DNA of 64,000 nt from Arthrobacter tumbae (lineage in GTDB: Bacteria; Actinomycetota; Actinomycetes; Actinomycetales; Micrococcaceae): the NCBI RefSeq assembly GCF_016907495.1, contig NZ_JAFBCC010000001.1, forward strand, positions 2,852,001 through 2,916,000, written 5' to 3'. Positions within the stretch are counted from its first letter, which is position 1, and the number at the start of each line of letters is the position of its first letter. The translations under genes and the position numbers were made by a program. This document shows positions 17,404-25,181 of this stretch, piece by piece. The notes beneath the pieces were generated by a model. The model had not been told where the DNA came from and searched no databases. It worked only from the letters and a program-made list of their open reading frames with translations.

Positions 17404-17502
17404 GGAGGTATCCTTTGACGCTTGAACGGAAAGCTTGAATGAAATGCCCGGGTGAGGGAGCTATCCATTCCAGCAGTCGACGGCGCGTGCTTATTCCCCC
17501 GC

Positions 17503-17527
17503 GTCACATTACGTAACATACGGTGAC
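17503..17527. promoter_or_regulatory. Candidate operator upstream of the ABC transporter
   Basis: TTACGTAA (17509-17516) lies inside a wider GTCAC (17503-17507) ... GTGAC (17523-17527) dyad, 100-124 bases before the binding-protein start. The GTCAC half-site recalls GlnR boxes of actinobacteria, but the match is partial. Confidence 0.4.
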
Positions 17528-17543
17528 GGCAGCCCGGACACGC

Positions 17544-17570
17544 AAAAAGGGGCCCGCCGCAGCGGACCCC
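17544..17570 (-). terminator. Rho-independent terminator
   Basis: Read on the minus strand: stem GGGGTCCGC / GCGGGCCCC with a four-base loop, followed by five T. It lies 21 bases after the stop of the small membrane protein gene at 17591-17863. Confidence 0.85.
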
Positions 17571-17590
17571 TCACGACGAAAAGCGCGGCG

Positions 17591-17863
17591 TTAGGCCTTG
17601 CGGTCGCCCTTTGCCATCCGGGGGCCGGAGTCGGAACGGCCCATGATGGTCTGCGGAATCCAGAACGCCAGGAAGAAAAGTGTGAGGCACACCGCAAACG
17701 GCCATACGTTGGTGCGCTCGAAAAAGGTGAGCGAGTAGATGGATCCGGCGAAGAGGATGAACATCACAACGAAAGCGAGAGCGTTCTGAAGGCCATGGCC
17801 CTCACCGGAGTGCTCGGGGCGTCTGTTGCCTTGGTCGCGGGTCTTGCTTACCGGGTGTGCCAT
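17591..17863 (-). CDS. Small conserved membrane protein
   Basis: 90 residues. A charged N-terminus (about 25 residues) precedes two hydrophobic segments (about 28-48 and 53-72), with a basic tail ending KGDRKA. GAGGAG lies before the ATG and a clear terminator follows, which supports a real gene. I do not recognise a family. Confidence 0.8.
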   Translation of the reverse strand: MAHPVSKTRDQGNRRPEHSGEGHGLQNALAFVVMFILFAGSIYSLTFFERTNVWPFAVCLTLFFLAFWIPQTIMGRSDSGPRMAKGDRKA

Positions 17864-17978
17864 GAGTCTCCTCGATCTGATGCGTGGCGTATCTCCGTCG
17901 ATTCTAGCGTTACCGGCGGGGTTGTGCGGGCGGCGTCGCGCCGCGCTGGCCTAGCGTCTGCCGGGCGTTGGGCCGCCC

Positions 17979-18575
17979 TCAACCCACGATCAGCTTCACC
18001 GCAAGAGCCAGCATCACCACGCCGATCACCACGTCCACCACCCGCCAGGTCCGCGGACTTTTCAGCACGCCGGAGAGCGCGCGGGCCCCGTAACCGAGGG
18101 CGCAGAACCAGATAGTGCTGCCGACGACGGCGCCCGCCGCGAACACCCACCGGCTTCCCTCTCCCTGCTGGTTAGCCAGGCTTCCCAGCAGGACGACGGT
18201 GTCCAGGTAGACGTGCGGGTTGAGGTAGGTCAGCGCAAGGGTAGTGGCGACCACCGAGCCGCGGCTCCGCGGCGCCTCTGCGGTCAGGGCAGCCGGCTTC
18301 AGCGCCGAGCGGAAGGAGCGGACGGCAAACCAGGTCAGATACGCCGCTCCGCCGTACCGCAGGATGTCGAGGACGGCGGGGAACTGCGAGACCAGCGCGC
18401 CGATCCCGGCTGTGCCGCCGAGGATCAGGGCCGCGTCGCTGACGATGCATAGCGCCACCACAGCTCCCACGTGTTCGCGTCGGATGCCCTGCCGCAGCAC
18501 AAACGCATTCTGGGCCCCGATGGCAATGATGAGGGCAAGCCCCGTCAGCAGGCCTGTGCCCCAGATACTCAACAT
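17979..18575 (-). CDS. LysE/ArgO family amino-acid exporter
   Basis: 198-residue membrane protein of the LysE superfamily, exporting basic amino acids. Signature features are the N-terminal GLLTGLALIIAIGAQNAFVLRQG helix region, with the conserved GAQNAF, and YLNPHVYLDTVVLLG in the second half. ATG at 18575 is chosen because the product then begins like known LysE proteins; in-frame GTG and TTG codons upstream are alternatives. It is divergent from a LysG/ArgP-type regulator 70 bases away, the classical arrangement in which the regulator activates export when lysine or arginine accumulates. Confidence 0.92.
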   Translation of the reverse strand: MLSIWGTGLLTGLALIIAIGAQNAFVLRQGIRREHVGAVVALCIVSDAALILGGTAGIGALVSQFPAVLDILRYGGAAYLTWFAVRSFRSALKPAALTAEAPRSRGSVVATTLALTYLNPHVYLDTVVLLGSLANQQGEGSRWVFAAGAVVGSTIWFCALGYGARALSGVLKSPRTWRVVDVVIGVVMLALAVKLIVG

Positions 18576-18645
18576 GGCGTCAACGCTATTCACTGGGGAC
18601 AGTGTAGACAAACGATAGATTCTGCAGATGCATTAGATTTGCTTC

Positions 18646-19521
18646 ATGCAGTTCGAACAGTTGCGCGCGCTCGCGGCGATCATCGACGAGGAGTCCTTCG
18701 AGGCCGCCGCCGACCTCCTCCGCATTACTCCCTCCGCGGTCAGCCAGCGCATCAAGGCCTTGGAAGCGTCGGTCGGCCAGATCGTGGTGCGCAGAGGTAC
18801 GCCCTGCACAGCGACCGACGCAGGCTCCGTGCTGCTCCGTATGGCCCGCCAGCTGCAGATCATCGAGGCCGAGACCCGGTCAGCGCTGGGTCACGGTGAA
18901 GCCGTCAGGACCGTCACCCAGATTGCAGTCAACGCCGATTCGCTGGCCACCTGGTTTGTCCCCATCCTGAGCGAGGCCGCCGGCTGGGTGGACACCACGC
19001 TGGACCTGCGCGTGGAGGACCAGGACCACAGCAGCAGGCTCCTCCGGCAGGGCGACGTCATCGGCGCCATCACCTCGGATCCAGCCCCGGTGAACGGGTG
19101 CCGCTCGGAGCTTCTCGGCTTCATGCGTTACCTGCCCGTGGCCACTCCTGCGCTGCAGCGCCGCTTCCGGAACGACGACGGCGCCGACTTCACCCGCATG
19201 CCGGTGCTCCAGTTCAACGCGAAGGATGACCTGCAGCAGCGCTTCCTACAGACGCACGGCGTCAGTCAGCCTCCGCCCCGGCACCTCATCCCGTCCTCGG
19301 AAGCGTTCATCGCGGCACTCCGCGCAGGCCTGGGCTGGGGCATGATTCCGGAACTGCAACTCGAATCGGATCTCGACGACGGAACCCTGGTGCTGCTGGA
19401 GAAGGACGCGCACGTCGATGTGCCACTCCATTGGCAGACGTGGACGCTGAACTCGGAGCGACTGAACCGCATGACGGGGGCAGTCCGAGAAGCGGGCCGA
19501 TACCTACGCCCCCCGCGTTGA
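18646..19521 (+). CDS. LysR-type regulator, LysG/ArgP-like
   Basis: 291-residue LysR family activator. The N-terminal helix-turn-helix includes FEAAADLLRITPSAVSQRIK, characteristic of the ArgP/LysG subgroup. The rest is the periplasmic-binding-like effector domain. No Shine-Dalgarno is visible; instead TAGATT, fitting TANNNT, is at 18634-18639, so the transcript may be leaderless from the ATG. Residues RNDDGADF (about 176-183) come from a copy of AACGACGACGGCG at 19171-19183 and look like an insertion in a loop. The last codons lie inside a long palindromic repeat. Confidence 0.92.
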   Translation: MQFEQLRALAAIIDEESFEAAADLLRITPSAVSQRIKALEASVGQIVVRRGTPCTATDAGSVLLRMARQLQIIEAETRSALGHGEAVRTVTQIAVNADSLATWFVPILSEAAGWVDTTLDLRVEDQDHSSRLLRQGDVIGAITSDPAPVNGCRSELLGFMRYLPVATPALQRRFRNDDGADFTRMPVLQFNAKDDLQQRFLQTHGVSQPPPRHLIPSSEAFIAALRAGLGWGMIPELQLESDLDDGTLVLLEKDAHVDVPLHWQTWTLNSERLNRMTGAVREAGRYLRPPR

Positions 19522-19586
19522 GTTGGCAGGACACGCCCCGAATAGCCAGCCAAAAGGGGTGTGTCCTGCCAACTCAACGCGGGGGG
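19509..19586. repeat. Palindromic repeat family 1, copy 1
   Basis: Two 31-base arms (19509-19539 and 19556-19586) differ at one position, which would be a G-U pair in RNA, around a 16-base loop. The core is TTGGCAGGACACGCCCC. It overlaps the end of the LysR gene, including its stop, and ends 3 bases before the stop of the convergent nnaR-like gene. It can therefore serve as a terminator for both. Confidence 0.93.
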
Positions 19587-19589
19587 TTA

Positions 19590-20732
19590 CTACACGTGCA
19601 GCCGATACCCGCGCTTGATGACCGTCGCCACCAGGGACGCCTCGGGCAGTGACTTCCGGAGCCGGCTGATCGTCATGTCCAGCGCGTGTTCGCCTGCACC
19701 GCCCGCGAGCACTCCGGCAAGCTGCTCCCGCGACAGCACCGCGCCATTGGCCTCGACCAGCGCGCGGAAGAGGCTCATCGGCGCGGGCGCCAGCTCGACG
19801 GGGTTCCCGTCAATCCGCAGGTTCTTCCCGCGCAGCTCGATCAGCCCGAAACGGCTCGGGTACTGCAGCACGCGGTGCTGGCCCAAGTACTCACCCACCA
19901 GGCGTATCAGCGCCCCCGTCCGGTACCGATCCGGAATCAGCGGCGAAACTCCCGCCTCCACCAGCGGCTGCGCGGTCACCGGCCCGACGACGGCGGCCGC
20001 CACCGGCCCACGCAACGCCTGCACGAATGCATCCCGGCAGCCCATCTCCGACGCCGTGCTCAACACGGCGTCGACGGCCGGAGCGCTGGTGAACGTCACC
20101 ACATCCAGCCCGCCGCTGCAGACGGCCTCAATCAGCCGCGGCAGTTCATCGGCGCCGGCCGGCTTGACCCAGCGGTACGGCGTTGCAGTGAGAACGGCGG
20201 CGCCGGCCTGCCGCAACCGGTCCAGCTGCCGGAAATCGGTGTAACCGTGGAGCTGAACGGCGACGGTCTTTCCGCGCAGTTCGAGCCCGAGCATCATGTT
20301 CACCAGCGAAGCCGTGGTCTCATCCGAGCTGATGCCGACGTCCGTCAACCCAGCCGCACGCACGGCACCCCGCGCTTTGGGCCCGCGGACATAGATCTTC
20401 GACTCGCCGAGCACGGCCAGCAACGCGTCCCCGACACCGGCCGCGTCGGCAGCCTCCGACCAGCGACGCAGCCCGTACGCCGTGGTGATCACGGCGTAGT
20501 CCGGACGCGCCGCAATGATCTGCTGCGTGTCCTCGATCAGCGGCAGGTCAGCCGCCACGGGAGCGATCTTGAGCGCCGGCGCGTGCATCACCGTTGCACC
20601 GCGCCGCTCGAGAGCGTCGATGAGGTCGCCCGACCGCCGGTCCGAGGTCACTCCGATGCGGAAACCGGCCAGGGATCCGTCAGCCGGAAGATCCGGAGCT
20701 CCTGGCAACGCCACTGGCGCGGTCACCGTCAC
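19590..20732 (-). CDS. nnaR: HemD-like/winged-helix nitrate-nitrite regulator, NnaR type
   Basis: 380 residues in two parts. Residues about 20-270 are a uroporphyrinogen-III synthase (HemD) fold, with VTFTSAPAVDAVL and VAAAVGPVTAQPL. Residues about 285-378 are an OmpR-type winged helix (LFRALVEANGAVLSREQLAG ... MTISRLRKSL ... VIKRGYRLHV). This fusion is the NnaR architecture, known in streptomycetes and mycobacteria to co-activate nitrite assimilation with GlnR. The third gene of nirB-sumT-nnaR, it overlaps sumT by ATGA. Whether the HemD half still makes uroporphyrinogen III or only senses a tetrapyrrole is open. Confidence 0.88.
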   Translation of the reverse strand: MTVTAPVALPGAPDLPADGSLAGFRIGVTSDRRSGDLIDALERRGATVMHAPALKIAPVAADLPLIEDTQQIIAARPDYAVITTAYGLRRWSEAADAAGVGDALLAVLGESKIYVRGPKARGAVRAAGLTDVGISSDETTASLVNMMLGLELRGKTVAVQLHGYTDFRQLDRLRQAGAAVLTATPYRWVKPAGADELPRLIEAVCSGGLDVVTFTSAPAVDAVLSTASEMGCRDAFVQALRGPVAAAVVGPVTAQPLVEAGVSPLIPDRYRTGALIRLVGEYLGQHRVLQYPSRFGLIELRGKNLRIDGNPVELAPAPMSLFRALVEANGAVLSREQLAGVLAGGAGEHALDMTISRLRKSLPEASLVATVIKRGYRLHV

Positions 20733-21790
20733 GACGCTCCCAGCGGCTGCGCCAGAACGTGCTCAAGGGTGGCGGAAAAGTCACGGTGCTGCCGCACCAC
20801 CTCACCAATGACGACGACGGCGGGAGACGTGCAGCGCGCCAGACCAGCCGCAGTCACGGCCTCACCGAGGTCGGTGACGGTGGTGCGCTGTTCGGGGCTA
20901 TACCCTTTTTCGACGATCGCCACGGGCACAGTTGAAGCCAGTCCGGCCCGGCGCAGACCGGACGTCAGCTGCGGAAGCGTCCCGATTCCCATCAGCACCA
21001 CGATAGTGCCACCGAGCTTTGCCAACGCCTCGAGCTCCTGCTCCGTGAGCGGTTGATGACCTGAGATGACGGTGAACGCATGAGCCACACCGCGATAGGT
21101 AACCGGAATGCCCGCGGCTGCCGGGACGGCGATGGAGCTGCTGATCCCCGGCACAGTAGTCACGGGGATACCCTCGGCCAGGCAGGTGTTGACCTCTTCA
21201 CCGCCCCGACCGAAGACAAACGGATCGCCGCCCTTGAGCCGCACCACGGAGAGTCCCTGCCGGGCCTTGGCAACCATCAGTTTCTCGATGTCGGCCTGGC
21301 TGACCGGGTGATGACCCGGTGTCTTCCCGACGTCGATCAACTCAGCACCCGGCGCCAGCTGCGGCAGTGTGCGGTACGGCCCCAACCGGTCAAAGAGTAC
21401 GACGTCGGCCTCCCGCAGCGCCACCTGCGCACGCACCGTGAGGAGGTCCTCCACACCCGGTCCGCCGCCGATCAGCGTGACCCGTCCGCCTGGCACGGCG
21501 GGCGCCTCGGAAGCGGTGAGAATCCTGCGCTCGCGGCAGGCCTCGCGCAGCGGTTCCCAACCCTGCCCACCCAGGGGACCGCCGTCGTCGTGCGCCGTCA
21601 CAGGGTCTTCCACCACCACAGCCAGGCTCACTGCGTCCAGCAGCCGCGGGTGGAACTGGACCGGCGTGGCGATGCGGCGGACTGTAGCGCCACCGGCGGT
21701 GTACCGGCGCACGGTGGAGCGTGCCGCCGTCGTCGTGCCTGCGATGAGGACGATTAGTCCGGTGCAGTCGAGGCTGAGTTCGGTGCTCAT
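20729..21790 (-). CDS. sumT: Uroporphyrinogen-III C-methyltransferase with N-terminal extension
   Basis: Makes precorrin-2 from uroporphyrinogen III for siroheme, the NirB cofactor. The methyltransferase part starts near residue 103 with VTLIGGGPGVEDLLTVRA and holds VRLKGGDPFVFGRGGEE and PVTYRGVAHAF. The ~95-residue N-terminus looks like a degenerate Rossmann segment, perhaps a remnant of the precorrin-2 dehydrogenase half of CysG, and contains TAHDDGGP from a dispersed-motif copy. It overlaps nirB (21787-21790) and nnaR (20729-20732) by ATGA, so the three are translationally coupled. Confidence 0.9.
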   Translation of the reverse strand: MSTELSLDCTGLIVLIAGTTTAARSTVRRYTAGGATVRRIATPVQFHPRLLDAVSLAVVVEDPVTAHDDGGPLGGQGWEPLREACRERRILTASEAPAVPGGRVTLIGGGPGVEDLLTVRAQVALREADVVLFDRLGPYRTLPQLAPGAELIDVGKTPGHHPVSQADIEKLMVAKARQGLSVVRLKGGDPFVFGRGGEEVNTCLAEGIPVTTVPGISSSIAVPAAAGIPVTYRGVAHAFTVISGHQPLTEQELEALAKLGGTIVVLMGIGTLPQLTSGLRRAGLASTVPVAIVEKGYSPEQRTTVTDLGEAVTAAGLARCTSPAVVVIGEVVRQHRDFSATLEHVLAQPLGAS

Positions 21791-24444
21791 TCTGCTGCCT
21801 CCAGCGTCTCCACTGTTTGCAGTGTCTCTGGCATGGCTTCCGGCAGGGCTGAGCGGACCGGGATCCCTGTGCCGAGCAGCACCGGGCCGGTACCGGCCTG
21901 TGCGGCGGTGCGCTCCTCGTCCGTTGCGGGCCGGATCTGGCCGCGTTCGGGGACGTTGGCGATCCAGTCGTCCTTCTCATGCGGTGCGTTGACGAAGGAG
22001 CGGAACCGGCGCAGGCGCTCGGGGTCCTTCAGGGTGGCGGCCCACTCGTCCTCATAGTTGTCGATGTGCCGGGCCATGGCGGATTCGAGGTCGTCGGCGA
22101 TGCCGAGGGAATCGGAGATGATGACGTCCTCGACGTGCTTCAGGCCGCCGTCGAGCTCTGCCTGCCAGGCCGCCGTGCGCTGGAGCCGGTCGGCGGTGCG
22201 GATGTAGTACATGAGGTAGCGGTCGATGTAGCGGATGAGGGTGTCGTCGTCGAGGTCCTTGGCGAGGAGCTGCGCGTGGGCAGGCGTCGCGCCGCCGTTG
22301 CCGCCGACGTACAGGTTCCAGCCGTCCGAGGTGGCGATGATGCCGACGTCCTTGCCGCGTGCCTCCGCACACTCGCGGGCGCAGCCGGAAACGCCGAACT
22401 TCAGCTTGTGCGGGCTGCGCAGGCCTCGGTAGCGCAGCTCCAGCTGGATCGCCATGGCCACCGAATCCTGGACGCCGAAGCGGCACCACGTCGACCCGAC
22501 GCAGGACTTCACGGTCCGCAGGCTCTTGCCGTACGCCTGGCCGGATTCGAACCCGGCCTCGACGAGGATCTTCCAGATTTCGGGGAGTTCCTCGAGCCGG
22601 GCGCCGAACAGGTCGATGCGCTGGCCGCCGGTGATCTTCGTGTACAGGTTGAAGTCCTGGGCGACCTTCGCTATGACGCCGAGCTTCTGCGGCGTGATTT
22701 CGCCGCCCGGGATGCGCGGCACCACCGAGTAGGTGCCGTTTTTCTGCATGTTGGCGAGTGCGCGGTCGTTGGTGTCCTGCAGGATCCCGCGGCCGCCGTC
22801 GAGCACGTACTCGGCGCGCTGCGAGGCGAGGATCGAGCCGATGACGGGCTTGCAGATGTCGCAGCCGAGGAGCCCTGTTTCTGGGACGCCGAAGCGTTCG
22901 ATGATGCCTTCGAAGCTGTCGAGTTCCAGCACGCGGACGGCTTCGAAGAGCTCAGGGCGGGACATGGTGAAGTGCTCACAGAGCGCTTTGGAGACTTCGA
23001 TGCCGCTTTTCTTCAGCTCGCCCTCGAGGAGTTTCTTGAGCATCGGAACGCAGGATCCACAGCCCGTGCCGGCCTTGGTGCAGCCCTTGAGCGGGGCGAG
23101 TTCGCGGACGGGCTCGGAGCCCTCGCAGGTGCCGCAACCGTTGACGGCGTCGCGGATGGAACCGGCGGAGACGTTGTTGCAGGAGCAGAGGATGGCGTCG
23201 TCGGGCAGTTCAGTGTCGGGGGCAGCGTCCGCGCCGGCGGACGAGAGGTAGGCGCCCGGCTCCGCATTGAGTTCGCGTCCCAGCAGCGGGCGGAGTGCGG
23301 TGTAGGGGGAGGCGTCGCCCACGAAGATGCCGCCGAGGAGGGTCTTGGCATCATCGGTGACCACGAGCTTCTGGTAGAGGCCGCGGGCCGGGTCAGCGTA
23401 GACGATCTCGAGGCTGTGCTCGGTCTTCGCGAAGGCGTCGCCGAAGCTGGCAACCTCCACGCCGGAGAGCTTGAGCTTGGTGGCCGTGTCGAAGCCGGGG
23501 AAGGTGGCGGTGCCGCCGTGCAGCCGGTCGGCGACGATCTCCGCCATGGTGTTCGCCGGAGCCACGAGGCCGAGGCACATGCCCTCGAAGCAGGCCACCT
23601 CGCCGATGGCCCAGATGCTCGGATCCTCGGTGGCGCAGGCGTCGTCGATCACCACGCCGCCGCGCGGGCCCATGGTCATGCCGGCGTCGCGGGGAAGTTC
23701 ATCGCGTGCCCGGACGCCAACTGCAACGACCACCAGATCAGCGGGGATCCGGCGTTCGTCGGCCATATCGACGCCGGTCATCCGCCCGTCCTCGAGGACA
23801 AACGCGGAAGGGAAAACGCCGCCGTGGACGGTCAGTCCCTTCGCGGTGATCAGCCGGTCGAGGGCCTGCCCGGCGCCCTGGTCCAGCTGGGTGTTCATCA
23901 GCCAAGGGGCTCCGTTGATGACGGCGGCATTGGCGCCGAGGGACTGCATACCGCCCGCGGCCTCAAGACCCAGCAGGCCGCCGCCGATGACGACGGCGTC
24001 GATCGTCCGCCCATACTCCTCCGTGAGGCGGGTGACCTCCGCGCGGAGGGTACGGACGTCGTCGACCGTTCGGTACACATGCGCCGACTCCATGCCGGGA
24101 AGCGGAAGCCGCGCGGCATTGGATCCAGTGGCCAGGACCAGCTGGTCATAGGGGTAGACGTCGCCGGCCTCGGTGGTGACCGTCCGGGCTTCGCGGTCCA
24201 ACGTAACGGCGCGGGATCCGGTGGCCAGCGTGACCGCTGGGTGCTCCCACATGGTGGCCTCGCCCAGGGTGAGGTCGACGTCGTCGAGCAGTGCCTGGCT
24301 GAGCGCGACCCTGTCATACGGCAGCCAGGTCTCCTCGGTGAGGGCGGTGACGGTGAAGCCGTCCAGCCCGCGGGACACCATGGCTTCAACGAAGCGGTGG
24401 GCAGCGGGGCCGCCGCCGACGACGAGGACGTGTTGCGTGTTCAT
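21787..24444 (-). CDS. nirB: Assimilatory nitrite reductase large subunit NirB
   Basis: 885-residue enzyme reducing nitrite to ammonium with NAD(P)H. Domains in order: an N-terminal FAD/NAD(P) disulfide-reductase-like part (VVGGGPAAHRF; VIGGGLLGLEAA); a BFD-like [2Fe-2S] domain with CSCNN and TGCGSC near residues 420-480; and a ferredoxin-like plus siroheme/[4Fe-4S] domain with SCVGSTWCRFG and GVSGCARECAEA, whose four Cys hold the coupled cluster. GAAAGG precedes the ATG. It heads nirB-sumT-nnaR. Its small subunit NirD is encoded divergently, unlike the usual nirBD order. Confidence 0.97.
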   Translation of the reverse strand: MNTQHVLVVGGGPAAHRFVEAMVSRGLDGFTVTALTEETWLPYDRVALSQALLDDVDLTLGEATMWEHPAVTLATGSRAVTLDREARTVTTEAGDVYPYDQLVLATGSNAARLPLPGMESAHVYRTVDDVRTLRAEVTRLTEEYGRTIDAVVIGGGLLGLEAAGGMQSLGANAAVINGAPWLMNTQLDQGAGQALDRLITAKGLTVHGGVFPSAFVLEDGRMTGVDMADERRIPADLVVVAVGVRARDELPRDAGMTMGPRGGVVIDDACATEDPSIWAIGEVACFEGMCLGLVAPANTMAEIVADRLHGGTATFPGFDTATKLKLSGVEVASFGDAFAKTEHSLEIVYADPARGLYQKLVVTDDAKTLLGGIFVGDASPYTALRPLLGRELNAEPGAYLSSAGADAAPDTELPDDAILCSCNNVSAGSIRDAVNGCGTCEGSEPVRELAPLKGCTKAGTGCGSCVPMLKKLLEGELKKSGIEVSKALCEHFTMSRPELFEAVRVLELDSFEGIIERFGVPETGLLGCDICKPVIGSILASQRAEYVLDGGRGILQDTNDRALANMQKNGTYSVVPRIPGGEITPQKLGVIAKVAQDFNLYTKITGGQRIDLFGARLEELPEIWKILVEAGFESGQAYGKSLRTVKSCVGSTWCRFGVQDSVAMAIQLELRYRGLRSPHKLKFGVSGCARECAEARGKDVGIIATSDGWNLYVGGNGGATPAHAQLLAKDLDDDTLIRYIDRYLMYYIRTADRLQRTAAWQAELDGGLKHVEDVIISDSLGIADDLESAMARHIDNYEDEWAATLKDPERLRRFRSFVNAPHEKDDWIANVPERGQIRPATDEERTAAQAGTGPVLLGTGIPVRSALPEAMPETLQTVETLEAAE

Positions 24445-24541
24445 GAGGCACCTTTCACCGTTTTGCAGATTCCGGCACAGCCAGTCTCCGCACTTAGGTA
24501 CCGAGCGTACGGACGCCCAATTGCCCCGTGATTTCGCTTAT

Positions 24542-24557
24542 GTAAACGAAGATTAAC
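24542..24557. promoter_or_regulatory. Candidate GlnR/NnaR-type box upstream of nirB
   Basis: GTAAA-CGAAGA-TTAAC; on the minus strand GTTAA-N6-TTTAC. It is 98-113 bases upstream of nirB. A similar GTCAC-N6-TTTAC lies upstream of narK. Both resemble, imperfectly, the actinobacterial GlnR half-site pair gTnAc-N6-GaAAc. Confidence 0.4.
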
Positions 24558-24664
24558 TTCACGCTCACCGGCGGTCGGGGTCCCGGTGAGGTGCGTTTTA
24601 CGCAGCCGCAACACTTCGGGTGGGGGCGCGTAACGCGGGGTTCGTAGCGTCGGATTCAGGCTCA

Positions 24665-24718
24665 GACCAGGCAGTCCGAACTGACCAGGCAATCGCAACT
24701 GATCAGGCAATCCGAACG
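24665..24718 (+). repeat. Three tandem 18-bp repeats upstream of nirD
   Basis: Units at 24665-24682, 24683-24700 and 24701-24718, consensus GACCAGGCAATCCGAACT, with two or three changes each. They end nine bases before the nirD ATG. They are in frame with nirD and would encode a repeated TDQAI segment if translation began at an upstream GTG (24620). Confidence 0.88.
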
Positions 24719-24727
24719 GGGAGACTC

Positions 24728-25096
24728 ATGACTCTGCAACTCGACCACACACCGGCGCTCGCTGCTGTCAGCGACGGCACCTGGTACCCGATCTGCCGGC
24801 TGGAGGACCTCGAGCTGTGCTGGGGAGAGGCTGCGCTGATTCACGGCCGCCAGGTGGCGCTGTTCCGCGTGGATTCGGCGACGGTGTTTGCCGTCTCGCA
24901 CCGCGACCCGGTCAGCGGTTCACAGGTGATGGCACGCGGAATTGTAGGCTCCCGGGGGCAGCGGTTCACCATCACCTCGCCGCTGCACAAGGAGGTCTAC
25001 TACCTGGATTCCGGCGATCCCGCAGCGGGACCCGGGACGGCTCTGCGGAGCTTCCCGACGCGGGTGACCGACGGAATGGTGGAAGTGCTCGTTTGA
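24728..25096 (+). CDS. nirD: Nitrite reductase small subunit NirD
   Basis: 122-residue Rieske-fold small subunit that works with NirB. It has WYPICRLEDL at the start and VFAVSHRDPVSGSQVMARGI and ITSPLHKEVYYLDSG in the middle. As in other NirD proteins the Cys-His cluster ligands of true Rieske proteins are missing. ATG at 24728 follows GGGGAG. The open frame reaches back to 24620 through the 18-bp repeats, but the internal ATG gives the normal family length. It stands alone, divergent from nirB across 283 bases, and is followed by a palindromic repeat. Confidence 0.93.
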   Translation: MTLQLDHTPALAAVSDGTWYPICRLEDLELCWGEAALIHGRQVALFRVDSATVFAVSHRDPVSGSQVMARGIVGSRGQRFTITSPLHKEVYYLDSGDPAAGPGTALRSFPTRVTDGMVEVLV

Positions 25097-25112
25097 GCCC
25101 GAGCGCTCCCTC

Positions 25113-25174
25113 GTTGAGTTGGCAGGACACACCCCGTTTGGGGGAACATTCACGGCGTGTCCTGCCAACTCAAC
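25113..25174. repeat. Palindromic repeat family 1, copy 2
   Basis: Perfect 18-base arms GTTGAGTTGGCAGGACAC (25113-25130) and its complement (25157-25174). The loop has its own small CCCC...GGGG hairpin. It lies between the convergent 3' ends of nirD and pgm, ending seven bases before the pgm stop. Confidence 0.92.
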
Positions 25175-25181
25175 GCACTAT

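Noticed and set aside
21979..24531. 850-codon plus-strand open frame over nirB
   Set aside because: Entirely antisense to nirB; composition is Gly/Ala/Glu/Asp filler with no family motif.
24665..24718. CRISPR-like repeat array before nirD
   Set aside because: Three directly abutting 18-bp units with no spacers and no cas genes.
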